Assembly (NCBI RefSeq): GCF_900162695.1
Contig: NZ_FUIH01000007.1
Span: 1,674,001 to 1,738,000, forward strand
Reading direction: 5' to 3'
Length of the DNA: 64,000 bases
Origin: Virgibacillus siamensis
Lineage (GTDB): Bacteria; Bacillota; Bacilli; Bacillales; Amphibacillaceae
Shown here one piece after another: positions 43,746 through 51,530 of the stretch. Within the stretch, counting starts at the first letter, position 1. Each line of letters begins with the position of its first letter. A model generated the notes under the pieces. The model searched no databases, had not been told where the DNA came from, and was given only the letters and a program-made list of their open reading frames with translations. The position numbers and the translations under genes were made by a program.

Positions 43746-44135
43746 TTACCATTTGTGGTAGATAATAGTGCCTTTATTCATACGGTTTTTAATAAATCGC
43801 TGAAGCAACGTTTTAAATGGTCTCCTTGTAAACGGAAGTACCAGGATGAAACCGGCAGTATCCGTTATAAACCCCGGTGTGAACAAAAGTACAGCACCAA
43901 TAAAAATACAGATCCCATCAATAATTTCATTGGCCGGCATTATTCCTTGATTCATGGAGTTCTGCGCCCGCCTCCAGGTTTCCATACCCTGGATTTTCGC
44001 AATTGATATACCTGCAATACCAGTGAGTAAAATAGATGCAACCACCCACCATGGACCAATCACACCGCCTGCCCAGATAAAAATACCAATTTCCATTGCG
44101 GGAATAATTAAAAATGCAAGTAACAACCAGCGCAT
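43746..44135 (-). CDS. fxsA: FxsA family membrane protein
   Basis: A 129-residue FxsA-type protein. Hydrophobic segments at about 2-20, 26-46 and 72-98 carry the family motifs MEIGIFIWAGGVIGPWWVVASILLTGIAGISIAKIQGMETW and FTPGFITDTAGFILVLP. E. coli FxsA is known for relieving F exclusion of phage T7, but its normal role is unknown. In Bacilli the gene sits near pyk, as here. The C-terminus is basic. It is convergent with ytvI. Confidence 0.9.
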   Translation of the reverse strand: MRWLLLAFLIIPAMEIGIFIWAGGVIGPWWVVASILLTGIAGISIAKIQGMETWRRAQNSMNQGIMPANEIIDGICIFIGAVLLFTPGFITDTAGFILVLPFTRRPFKTLLQRFIKNRMNKGTIIYHKW

Positions 44136-44169
44136 CGTTTCACCCTTTCAGCAGCTTGATTTGTATGCC

Positions 44170-44197
44170 AAAAAAAGAAGGGAATACCCCTTCTTTT
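44170..44197 (-). terminator. Terminator of pfkA-pyk
   Basis: Minus strand: AAAAGAAGGGG, loop, CCCTTCTTTTTTT. It begins 10 bp after the pyk stop. Confidence 0.9.
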
Positions 44198-44206
44198 ATA
44201 ATCCCA

Positions 44207-45967
44207 TTACAGGACGCTTGCATGCCCTTTATATATATCACCTTTTGCACCATCAATCGTTATATCTTCCCCATCATGGATAAGGTCAAATGCATCTTTG
44301 ACTCCAACAACAACAGGAATTCCCAGACTTAATCCCACAACAGCCGCGTGTGATGTCAGTCCACCTTCTTCTGTTATAATTCCGGCGGCTTTTTCAATAG
44401 CCGGCATCATGTCACGGTCTGTTCCATACGTTACAATAATATCATCATCTTTTACTTTTTCCATCGCTTCCTCTGCGCTTTTGGCGATGACTGCTTTCCC
44501 GTATGCACTCTTACGGCCAATCCCTTGCCCCTTAGCCATAACGTCTCCGATAACATGTACTTTCATTAAATTTGTTGTTCCACTTTCACCGACAGGTACA
44601 CCGGCTGTTATCAGCACCCTGCTGCCGCGTTTGAACAAATTTGTGCTTAACCCGCTGTCAACAGCAATGTCCAGCATTTCGTCTGTTGATTGAGCCAGAC
44701 CACCCATTACAGCATGAACGCCCCAAACAAGAGCCAATCGACGGTTTACACGTTCAGAAAATGTCACAGCAACAATCGTAGCCTTTGGACGGTATTTGGA
44801 AATCATTCTGGCAGTATGACCACTCTCAGTCGGTGTAATGATTGCACTAACTGTCAAATTCATGGCAGTGTGTGTAACAGACTGACTAATCGCATCAGTG
44901 ATTGTCATATCAACTGATCTTGAGCGATTACGCAAAATAGTCGTATGATCCAATCCAGTTTCTGCTTTTAACGCTATATTACTCATTGTCTGCACCGATT
45001 CCACCGGATAATTACCAGCAGCAGTCTCCCCTGATAGCATGATTGCATCCGTACCATCAAAAATGGCATTTGCAACATCAGACGCTTCTGCCCTTGTCGG
45101 CCTTGGGTTACGCTGCATGGAATCAAGCATTTGCGTCGCCGTTATGACAGGCTTACCGGCAGTATTGCAAATTGTAATCAAATGTTTCTGTACCAATGGA
45201 ACGTCTTCAGCAGGAATTTCAACTCCCAAGTCACCGCGGGCTACCATTAATCCATCACTGACTTCGAGAATGGATTCAATATTATCGACGCCTTCCTGAT
45301 TTTCAATTTTGGGGATAAGCTGAATATGGGTAGCATCATGTCTTTCCAGAAGCTCTTTTATTTCCAGTATATCGGATGATCTTCTGACAAATGACGCAGC
45401 TATAAAATCAATTCCCTGTTCAATCCCGAACTCGATATCGTTCGCATCCTTTTCGGTTATTCCGGGCAGCTTTACACTTACATTGGGAACATTTACCCCT
45501 TTTTTGTTTTTGATCAACCCGGAATTAAGTGCTTTTGTTTTTAGCTCCTGATTACCATGATCGATATCCATTACTTCCAATTCAATCAATCCGTCATCAA
45601 GCAATATTTTTGAGCCTTCATACACATCATTAATTAACCCGCCGTAAGTTACTGAAAAACGTTCAGCAGTCCCTTCAACATCATTCATAGCGATGTATAC
45701 TGTATTGCCCTCTTTAATCATTGCTTCACCATTGACAAATGAACCGGTTCTGATTTCCGGTCCTTTCGTATCCAGCAAAATCGCTACTGTTTGACCGGCT
45801 TTTTCTGCTGCCTTTCGTATATTTTCAATGCGCCTGCCATGTTCCTCATAGTCACCATGTGAGAAATTCAACCGGGCTACATTCATCCCGGATTCAATCA
45901 ATTGTTCCAGTGTATCAATCGATTCAGAGGCTGGTCCAATCGTACATACTATTTTTGTTTTTCGCAT
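44207..45967 (-). CDS. pyk: Pyruvate kinase with C-terminal PEP-utilising domain
   Basis: A 586-residue pyruvate kinase (B. subtilis 585), making pyruvate and ATP from PEP and ADP. The barrel starts KTKIVCTIGPASES; metal and substrate ligands are in VARLNFSHGDYEEH, LLDTKGPEIRTG, IPKIENQEGVDNI, VARGDLGVEIP and TATQMLDSM. The extra C-terminal domain (about 480-586), typical of Bacillus enzymes, has GLTSHAAVVGLSLGIPVVVG, like the phosphohistidine domain of PPDK. It follows pfkA after 20 bp. Confidence 0.97.
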   Translation of the reverse strand: MRKTKIVCTIGPASESIDTLEQLIESGMNVARLNFSHGDYEEHGRRIENIRKAAEKAGQTVAILLDTKGPEIRTGSFVNGEAMIKEGNTVYIAMNDVEGTAERFSVTYGGLINDVYEGSKILLDDGLIELEVMDIDHGNQELKTKALNSGLIKNKKGVNVPNVSVKLPGITEKDANDIEFGIEQGIDFIAASFVRRSSDILEIKELLERHDATHIQLIPKIENQEGVDNIESILEVSDGLMVARGDLGVEIPAEDVPLVQKHLITICNTAGKPVITATQMLDSMQRNPRPTRAEASDVANAIFDGTDAIMLSGETAAGNYPVESVQTMSNIALKAETGLDHTTILRNRSRSVDMTITDAISQSVTHTAMNLTVSAIITPTESGHTARMISKYRPKATIVAVTFSERVNRRLALVWGVHAVMGGLAQSTDEMLDIAVDSGLSTNLFKRGSRVLITAGVPVGESGTTNLMKVHVIGDVMAKGQGIGRKSAYGKAVIAKSAEEAMEKVKDDDIIVTYGTDRDMMPAIEKAAGIITEEGGLTSHAAVVGLSLGIPVVVGVKDAFDLIHDGEDITIDGAKGDIYKGHASVL

Positions 45968-45987
45968 TTATATCCTCCTTATACACT

Positions 45988-46947
45988 TTATATCGATAAC
46001 TCTTTGGATAATTGGTACATATCATTGTCGATTTGATGTTCTTCAGACAATACTTTTAATATGTCATGATCAATCAGTTGATTATTTTGAATTCCAACCA
46101 TTCGCCCTGCCTTGCCATTAATCAGCAGATCAATCGCTTTCGCTCCAAGTCTGCTGGCCAGAACCCGATCAGATGCTGTTGGAGATCCTCCACGTTGGAT
46201 ATGACCGAGTACGGTTACTCTTGTTTCAAGTTTTGTCGCTTCCTGTATTCGTTCACCATAAGAAAGACCGCTTCCGACACCTTCGGCAAGAATTATGATA
46301 CTATGTTTTTTGCCACGCTCGTGCCCGCGTTTCAAGCGTTCAATTACTTCCTGAAAATCATCAGCCTTCTCCGGGACAAGGATGCTTTCCGCTCCATCGG
46401 CAAGTCCTGCCCATAAAGCAAGATCACCAGCGTCCCTTCCCATGACCTCAATCACATATGTACGTTCATGTGATGTTGCTGTATCACGGATTTTGTCAAT
46501 CGCCTCAATGATGGTATTCAACGCCGTGTCGAAGCCGATTGTAAAATCTGTTCCCGCAATATCGTTATCAATCGTACCAGGAACACCAATACAAGGATAG
46601 CCCTTTTCGGTCAACTTTTGAGCACCGCGGAAGCTTCCATCACCGCCGATCACAATAAGACCCTCGATTCCAAACTTTTTCAGCTGTTCGATACCCTTGT
46701 TCTGTCCGGCATCCGTTTTAAATTCATCACACCTTGCGGAACGCAGAATTGTTCCGCCGCGTTGAATAATATCACCGACAGAACCAATATTCATTTTCTC
46801 TATGTTGCCCTCAATAAGTCCTTGAAATCCATTTTTCACTGCATATACTTCCATATTATGATAAATGGCTTTTCGCACAACAGCACGTATCGCAGCATTC
46901 ATGCCGGGTGCGTCTCCGCCACTTGTCAAAACACCAATTTTTTTCAT
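45988..46947 (-). CDS. pfkA: 6-phosphofructokinase
   Basis: A 319-residue ATP-dependent PfkA, the same length as in B. subtilis. The ATP site has LTSGGDAPGMNAAIRA and IGGDGSFRGAQ. The catalytic segment is PGTIDNDIAGTDFTIGFDTA, with Asp127-type base, and VIEVMGRDAGDLAL binds fructose-6-phosphate. It commits sugar to glycolysis. In B. subtilis accA precedes pfkA closely; here 629 bp with a repeat element separate them, so pfkA-pyk probably has its own promoter. Confidence 0.97.
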   Translation of the reverse strand: MKKIGVLTSGGDAPGMNAAIRAVVRKAIYHNMEVYAVKNGFQGLIEGNIEKMNIGSVGDIIQRGGTILRSARCDEFKTDAGQNKGIEQLKKFGIEGLIVIGGDGSFRGAQKLTEKGYPCIGVPGTIDNDIAGTDFTIGFDTALNTIIEAIDKIRDTATSHERTYVIEVMGRDAGDLALWAGLADGAESILVPEKADDFQEVIERLKRGHERGKKHSIIILAEGVGSGLSYGERIQEATKLETRVTVLGHIQRGGSPTASDRVLASRLGAKAIDLLINGKAGRMVGIQNNQLIDHDILKVLSEEHQIDNDMYQLSKELSI

Positions 46948-47184
46948 CTTTCCACCTCATGTCTTACTAAGTTTCTATTTCAAAGATAATCGGAACGGCA
47001 ATAAATTTCAAGAACGAAGGCGCAAACACCGATTTCACGAATCGGTATGTCTATCTTCATCATAGTGAAGAAGTGTGAAGTTTGCTCGTGGCTAAGCGCA
47101 GGAACGGGACGTGGCTAGATTATGTAAAAACTAATTACCACGATTATAAAATTTATTATTTCCAAACCAATCAAAAACAAGCAT
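46948..47184 (-). promoter_or_regulatory. Upstream region of pfkA-pyk
   Basis: A candidate promoter TTGAAA-N16-TTATCT runs from about 47010 to 46983 (minus strand). A perfect hairpin ACCGATT-TCACG-AATCGGT is at 47028-47046, just upstream. No ORF was seen. The promoter call is weak. Confidence 0.35.
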
Positions 47185-47572
47185 GAGGCCGGGACAAAAG
47201 TGTATTATCAAAAGAAAAAGTCGAACAAACAAATTAGAAAATGCTGCGTATAGCCGCTCCGGAAATATACTTCGCTTTCACTGCCAGCATAAGTGCGACA
47301 TATGCTCAAGCAAGCTTTCGCAGTGTCTTCTTTACCGCGGACAGCTGCTGAGCCTCCTTGTGCTTGGTGCTCGTCGTGTTGCAAGTAATTCGATGAAGCA
47401 GCACTCCTCGCAACTCGTAGTATACTCGGTAGAAGTACCGCTCGTCGCACTGCGGGGTCTCACCTAGGCTTTTCCTCCCGTTTCCTTTTTCGAGGAGTCT
47501 CCGTATATTTCCTACGCTATTTTTCTAATTGTTCGTCTTTTGAATTACACTTTTTTGATGTGTCCCAGCCTC
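47185..47572 (-). repeat. Intergenic repeat element, copy B
   Basis: 388 bp between accA and pfkA, bounded by GAGGCCGGGACA (47185-47196) and TGTCCCAGCCTC (47561-47572). Next inside the right end is TGATG then AAAAAAGTGTAATTC on the opposite strand. The inner arms GGAAATATACGGAGACTCCT and AGTATATTTCCGGAGCGG (minus strand) match copy C. The 26 bases at 47315-47340 are identical to those at 7850-7875 and 63283-63308. About 60 extra bases near 47375-47440 are not in copy C. Confidence 0.85.
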
Positions 47573-47576
47573 TTGG

Positions 47577-48533
47577 TTAAATTTCCTTATAATCACCAAT
47601 TTTTTTATATTTTTCCCAACGTTTTTCCAGTAAATCCTCGGTGTTGATTTTCGTTAATGTTTTTAATGATTTCTCCAGCACAGCATAGATATTTTTAGCT
47701 TGTTGTTTAATATCCTGATGTGCACCGCCCTTAGGCTCCGGTATCACCTGATCAATGACTCCCAGTTCTTTTAAATCGTAGGATGTGATTTTCATTGTTT
47801 CCGCAGCACGCTGGGCTTGTCCTGAATCTTTCCAAAGAAGTGCAGCTGCACCTTCAGGAGATATTACAGAATAGGTGGAGTTCTCAAGCATATGAATATG
47901 GTCACCAACACCTAATCCCAAAGCGCCTCCACTTCCGCCTTCTCCAATAACTATGCAAACAACCGGTACTGTCAGCCCGGCCATTTCCATCAGGTTACGG
48001 GCAATTGCCTCACTCTGACCACGTTCTTCAGCCGCTTTTCCGGGATATGCCCCCTTCGTATCGATGAAGCATATAATCGGCCTGTTAAATTTCTCTGCCT
48101 GATGCATATGACGCAATGCTTTACGATAACCCTCCGGATGAGGCATACCAAAGTTCCGGCGAATATTTTCCTTTGTGTCTTTTCCCCGCTGATGTCCTAT
48201 AACCGTTACTGGGTTATCCTTGAAATAGGCTATCCCGGAAACAATTGCTGCATCATCACCATACAGCCTGTCACCGTAAAATTCTATAAAATCCGTAAAT
48301 AATTCCGCAATATAGTCCAATGTCGTTGGACGTTCTTGATGCCTTGCCATTTGCACACGATTCCAGGGCTGCAAATTGCCATAGATATCATTTTCCAGCA
48401 CTTCCAACCTTTTCTCGAGTGTGCTGATTTCCTCTGACAAGTCTATTTCACTGTCGTTTGTAAACTTTTTCAATTCCGTAATTTTATCTTTCAAATTCAT
48501 GATCGGTTTTTCAAATTCCATAACTTGTTTCAT
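47577..48533 (-). CDS. accA: Acetyl-CoA carboxylase carboxyltransferase subunit alpha
   Basis: A 318-residue AccA (B. subtilis 325). With AccD it moves the carboxyl group from biotin to acetyl-CoA to make malonyl-CoA. The N-terminal coiled region (MEFEKPIMNLKDKITELKKF) precedes the crotonase-like core with VTVIGHQRGKDTKENIRRNFGMPHPEGYRKALRHM and the oxyanion-hole GEGGSGGALGLGVGDHIHMLENSTYSVISPEGAAALLWKD. Its start overlaps the accD stop as ATGA. Directly after the stop begins repeat copy B, which separates accA from pfkA. Confidence 0.97.
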   Translation of the reverse strand: MKQVMEFEKPIMNLKDKITELKKFTNDSEIDLSEEISTLEKRLEVLENDIYGNLQPWNRVQMARHQERPTTLDYIAELFTDFIEFYGDRLYGDDAAIVSGIAYFKDNPVTVIGHQRGKDTKENIRRNFGMPHPEGYRKALRHMHQAEKFNRPIICFIDTKGAYPGKAAEERGQSEAIARNLMEMAGLTVPVVCIVIGEGGSGGALGLGVGDHIHMLENSTYSVISPEGAAALLWKDSGQAQRAAETMKITSYDLKELGVIDQVIPEPKGGAHQDIKQQAKNIYAVLEKSLKTLTKINTEDLLEKRWEKYKKIGDYKEI

Positions 48534-49390
48534 GATACATCCCCGCCTTTCTGATGCATCGCAAGTAATGACGTCAGAAGTGACTTCAGGTCATGCCGGT
48601 GAACAACCTTATCCAGTTGTCCATGTTTCAGCAAAAATTCCGCTGTCTGGAAATCCTCAGGCAGTTTCTCGCGTATGGTTTGTTCAATAATCCTGCGTCC
48701 GGCAAAGCCAATTAAAGCACCGGGCTCAGCAAAATTATAATCCCCCAGCGACGCGAAACTGGCGGAAACACCTCCAGTAGTTGGATGCGTCATGACGGAT
48801 ATCATTAACCCGCCGGCATCAGAAAATCTGCTGATCGCAACAGATGTCTTGGTCATTTGCATCAAGCTCAATACACCTTCCTGCATTCTCGCGCCACCCG
48901 ATGCTGTGAAAATGATAAACGGTAATGATTCCTTTCTCGCCTGTTCAATAGCTCTGGCTATTTTTTCTCCAATTACAGATCCCATACTTCCCATCCGAAA
49001 ACTTGCATCCATTACAGCGCAGGCGGCCGGGTTCCCTTCAATCATCCCCTTGCCTGTTACCACACCTTCATTCAAGCCGGTTTTTTCCCGGTCTTTTTCA
49101 ATCTTTTCTTCATACCCCGGGAAGCCGAGCGGGTTGGTAGTTGTTAACTGTCCATCCCATTCCTCGAACGTTTCATCATCAAACAACCCGCCGATACGTT
49201 CCCAAGCTGTCAATGGGTGATGATAACCGCAATTGGGACAGACATTATCATTTTTTATCATTTCTTTTCGATAATAAATTTTATTACATCCACTGCACTT
49301 TTTCATTAACCCTTCTGGAACATCAAGTTTTCCCTGTTCACTCGGTATGGATGCATATTTCTTTTTTCTGGCAAAAAAATCCTTAAGCAA
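48530..49390 (-). CDS. accD: Acetyl-CoA carboxylase carboxyltransferase subunit beta
   Basis: A 286-residue AccD (B. subtilis 290). The zinc ribbon has CSGCNKIYYRKEMIKNDNVCPNCG near 29-51. The carboxyltransferase core has SMGSVIGEKIARAIEQA, FTASGGARMQEGVLSLMQMTK, and the second oxyanion-type GGVSASFASLGDYNFAEPGALIGFAG. The start is TTG at 49390: AGGAGG is 8 bases upstream and the resulting LLKDFFARKKKYASIPSEQ matches the B. subtilis N-terminus. The longer ATG frame at 49438 is rejected. It ends overlapping accA. Confidence 0.95.
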   Translation of the reverse strand: MLKDFFARKKKYASIPSEQGKLDVPEGLMKKCSGCNKIYYRKEMIKNDNVCPNCGYHHPLTAWERIGGLFDDETFEEWDGQLTTTNPLGFPGYEEKIEKDREKTGLNEGVVTGKGMIEGNPAACAVMDASFRMGSMGSVIGEKIARAIEQARKESLPFIIFTASGGARMQEGVLSLMQMTKTSVAISRFSDAGGLMISVMTHPTTGGVSASFASLGDYNFAEPGALIGFAGRRIIEQTIREKLPEDFQTAEFLLKHGQLDKVVHRHDLKSLLTSLLAMHQKGGDVS

Positions 49391-49486
49391 GGGAATACCT
49401 CCTTTTTCTAACAAAAACGGACAACAATCTAATTTCATGATTACACCGCTTCAGTTTACTATAACGAATAATTCATGAAAAGGGTA

Positions 49487-50134
49487 TCAGTTCTTGTCGC
49501 CCCCGGACAACGTATGGATGTGCTGATCCATAAATAGCCTATCAATTAATTCACATTCTTTTTGCCGCAGCATTTCCAGAAGTTTGTGATAAAACTCCCA
49601 TTGAAAATAAAATGTATTAACTGTATTGGAAAAATCATCTAATAAATACCATATTTTAGCCAAAAGCTTATTTTCGGCATGTTCACTTAAAAACCGAAAA
49701 AAAGATACGTGCATTTCCGTTCTGCTTAATTGCGGATTATCCAAATAGGACTGAAGGATGTACAGATCATTTGTATTCAATCGTTTGCAGGCAAGCTTGG
49801 CAACCTCTTTTTCGATGAGCCGTTTGGTAGCCAGTAAATCTTTTTTGGTATTGTTTTCCTGTAATATAAACGAGGATAATAATTCCACTGTCTGATACGG
49901 GTTGTACATACTCAAAAAAGTACCTTCACCATGCCTTGTCTGAATTAAGCCTAGCAGTTCCATAGCACGTAAAGCTTCACGCACAGAAGATCTCCCTGCA
50001 TGAAGCTTTTCGGATAAATCGCGTTCTGATGGAAGTTTATCACCGGGCTCCAGGTCGTTACTGTCGATAAACCTGCGAATTTCCTGCAATACACCCTGAT
50101 ATACTTTTTGTTTCGGTGACATGGACACAGCCAT
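49487..50134 (-). CDS. GntR-family (FadR subfamily) regulator
   Basis: A 215-residue repressor-type protein. The winged helix is at about 8-75 (DLEPGDKLPSERDLSEKLHAGRSSVREALRAMELLGLIQTRHGEGTF). A helical FCD-like effector domain follows (about 90-205), with candidate metal ligands in the His-containing stretches near the C-terminus (SEHAENKLLAKIW, LFMDQHIHTLS). It lies between the malic enzyme gene and accDA, with AAAGGAG before the ATG. A perfect FadR(GntR)-type palindrome at 51459-51475 beside the malic enzyme promoter is its likely operator. The effector is unknown; acyl-CoA or a C3/C4 acid is plausible. Confidence 0.9.
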   Translation of the reverse strand: MAVSMSPKQKVYQGVLQEIRRFIDSNDLEPGDKLPSERDLSEKLHAGRSSVREALRAMELLGLIQTRHGEGTFLSMYNPYQTVELLSSFILQENNTKKDLLATKRLIEKEVAKLACKRLNTNDLYILQSYLDNPQLSRTEMHVSFFRFLSEHAENKLLAKIWYLLDDFSNTVNTFYFQWEFYHKLLEMLRQKECELIDRLFMDQHIHTLSGGDKN

Positions 50135-50157
50135 GGCTCACTCCTTTAAATACAAGT

Positions 50158-51396
50158 TTAATCCTCGTCAATCCTTGTCAATACCTTTGTTTTCTCCGCC
50201 ACATCATCAGGATTCACATTAATCCGGGCGACACCGGATTCCATTGCAGCTTTTGCAACACTGGAAGCAACCAATGGCGCAACTCGCGGATCGAAAGGAG
50301 CCGGAATGACATAATCCGTACTTAATTCATTCTCGGAAATCAAAGAAGCTATCGCCTTTGCTGCAGCGACTTTCATCTTTTCATTGATTCGGGTAGCTCT
50401 GACATCCAACGCCCCTCTGAAAATTCCTGGAAAAGCCAGTACATTATTAACCTGGTTTGGAAAATCAGACCTGCCTGTTCCAATTACTTTGGCACCGGCT
50501 GCCTTTGCATCATCCGGCATGATTTCCGGATCAGGGTTCGCCATCGCAAAAATAATTGGATCATCGTCCATTTTCTTCACCATGTCCTGGGTCAACAACC
50601 CGCCAACTGATACACCGATAAACACATCGGCTCCTTCCAGAACTTCTTCAAGATTTCCTTCTTTATTATCTTTATTGGTCATTTTGGCAACTTGTTCTTT
50701 TACTTCATTCATACCATAAGGTCTGTTCTCATAAATTGCACCCTTGGAATCACACATAATCATTTCACGGACTCCAAAGCTATACAAAAGTTTTATAATC
50801 GCAATACCGGCTGCACCTGCTCCATTCGCAACCACCTTGATTTCCGAAAATGACTTGCCTGTTAATTTCAACGCATTAATAAGACCGGCTACTGTAACAA
50901 TCGCCGTTCCATGCTGGTCATCATGAAAAATCGGAATATTTGTCTCCTTTTTCAGCCGCTCTTCAATAATAAAACAATTTGGAGCAGCAATATCTTCAAG
51001 GTTAATCCCGCCGAAAGTTGGTTCCATCAGTTTCACCGTTTGAACGATATCCTCAATTTCGTGGGATGAAAGACAAACCGGAAATGCGTCGACTCCGGCA
51101 AAGCTTTTGAATAGCACGGCCTTACCTTCCATAACAGGCATGGAAGCTTCTGCTCCAATATTCCCTAATCCGAGAACCGCAGATCCGTCTGTTACAACTC
51201 CTACCATGTTTCCTTTCATCGTATAATCATATACAGTTTCTGGTCGGTCATAGATTTCTTTGCATGGTTCTGCCACACCTGGCGAATATGCTAAGCTTAA
51301 ATCTTTTGCATTACGAACCTTAACTTTCGGCTCTGTGGATAATTTGCCTTTATTCATTTTATGCATGTGCAATGCTTCATCTCTTAAGTCTGACAC
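50158..51396 (-). CDS. ytsJ: NAD(P)-dependent malic enzyme
   Basis: A 412-residue malic enzyme resembling B. subtilis YtsJ (410), which decarboxylates malate to pyruvate. Conserved segments are SLAYSPGVAEPCKEIYD, TDGSAVLGLGNIGAEASMPVMEGKA, the catalytic Lys/Asp stretch LEDIAAPNCFIIEERLK and FHDDQHGTA, and the nucleotide-binding VANGAGAAGIAIIKLL. The start is GTG at 51396: AAGGAG precedes it, and MSDLRDEALHMHK fits the family. The ATG at 51438 lies close to the operator and lacks a ribosome site. A good promoter and a FadR-like operator lie just upstream; gntR, accD and accA follow. Confidence 0.95.
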   Translation of the reverse strand: MSDLRDEALHMHKMNKGKLSTEPKVKVRNAKDLSLAYSPGVAEPCKEIYDRPETVYDYTMKGNMVGVVTDGSAVLGLGNIGAEASMPVMEGKAVLFKSFAGVDAFPVCLSSHEIEDIVQTVKLMEPTFGGINLEDIAAPNCFIIEERLKKETNIPIFHDDQHGTAIVTVAGLINALKLTGKSFSEIKVVANGAGAAGIAIIKLLYSFGVREMIMCDSKGAIYENRPYGMNEVKEQVAKMTNKDNKEGNLEEVLEGADVFIGVSVGGLLTQDMVKKMDDDPIIFAMANPDPEIMPDDAKAAGAKVIGTGRSDFPNQVNNVLAFPGIFRGALDVRATRINEKMKVAAAKAIASLISENELSTDYVIPAPFDPRVAPLVASSVAKAAMESGVARINVNPDDVAEKTKVLTRIDED

Positions 51397-51458
51397 GAAT
51401 TCCACTCCTTCATGTACTGAAATTGCAAATTCACTCACTCAAAATCGATCAATGATTA

Positions 51459-51475
51459 AAGTGGTCTGACCACTT
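51459..51475 (-). promoter_or_regulatory. FadR(GntR)-type operator at the malic enzyme promoter
   Basis: AAGTGGTCTGACCACTT, a perfect 17-bp palindrome with the TGGTCNGACCA core of GntR/FadR-subfamily operators. It begins 9 bp downstream of the -10 TATAAT, so a bound repressor would block initiation. Confidence 0.8.
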
Positions 51476-51484
51476 AACTATTTA

Positions 51485-51512
51485 ATTATAACAGATGCTA
51501 TATTTGTGTAAA
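51485..51512 (-). promoter_or_regulatory. Sigma-A promoter of ytsJ-gntR-accDA
   Basis: TTTACA (51512-51507), 16 bp, TATAAT (51490-51485) on the minus strand, 19 bp after the dnaE stop. Confidence 0.75.
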
Positions 51513-51530
51513 GCAGAAAATTACAAGGAT

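Noticed and set aside
47183..47467. 94- and 80-codon frames on both strands in repeat copy B
   Set aside because: They follow the repeat sequence only; similar fragments recur in copy C (63126-63493) with frames that are not preserved, so they are not genes.
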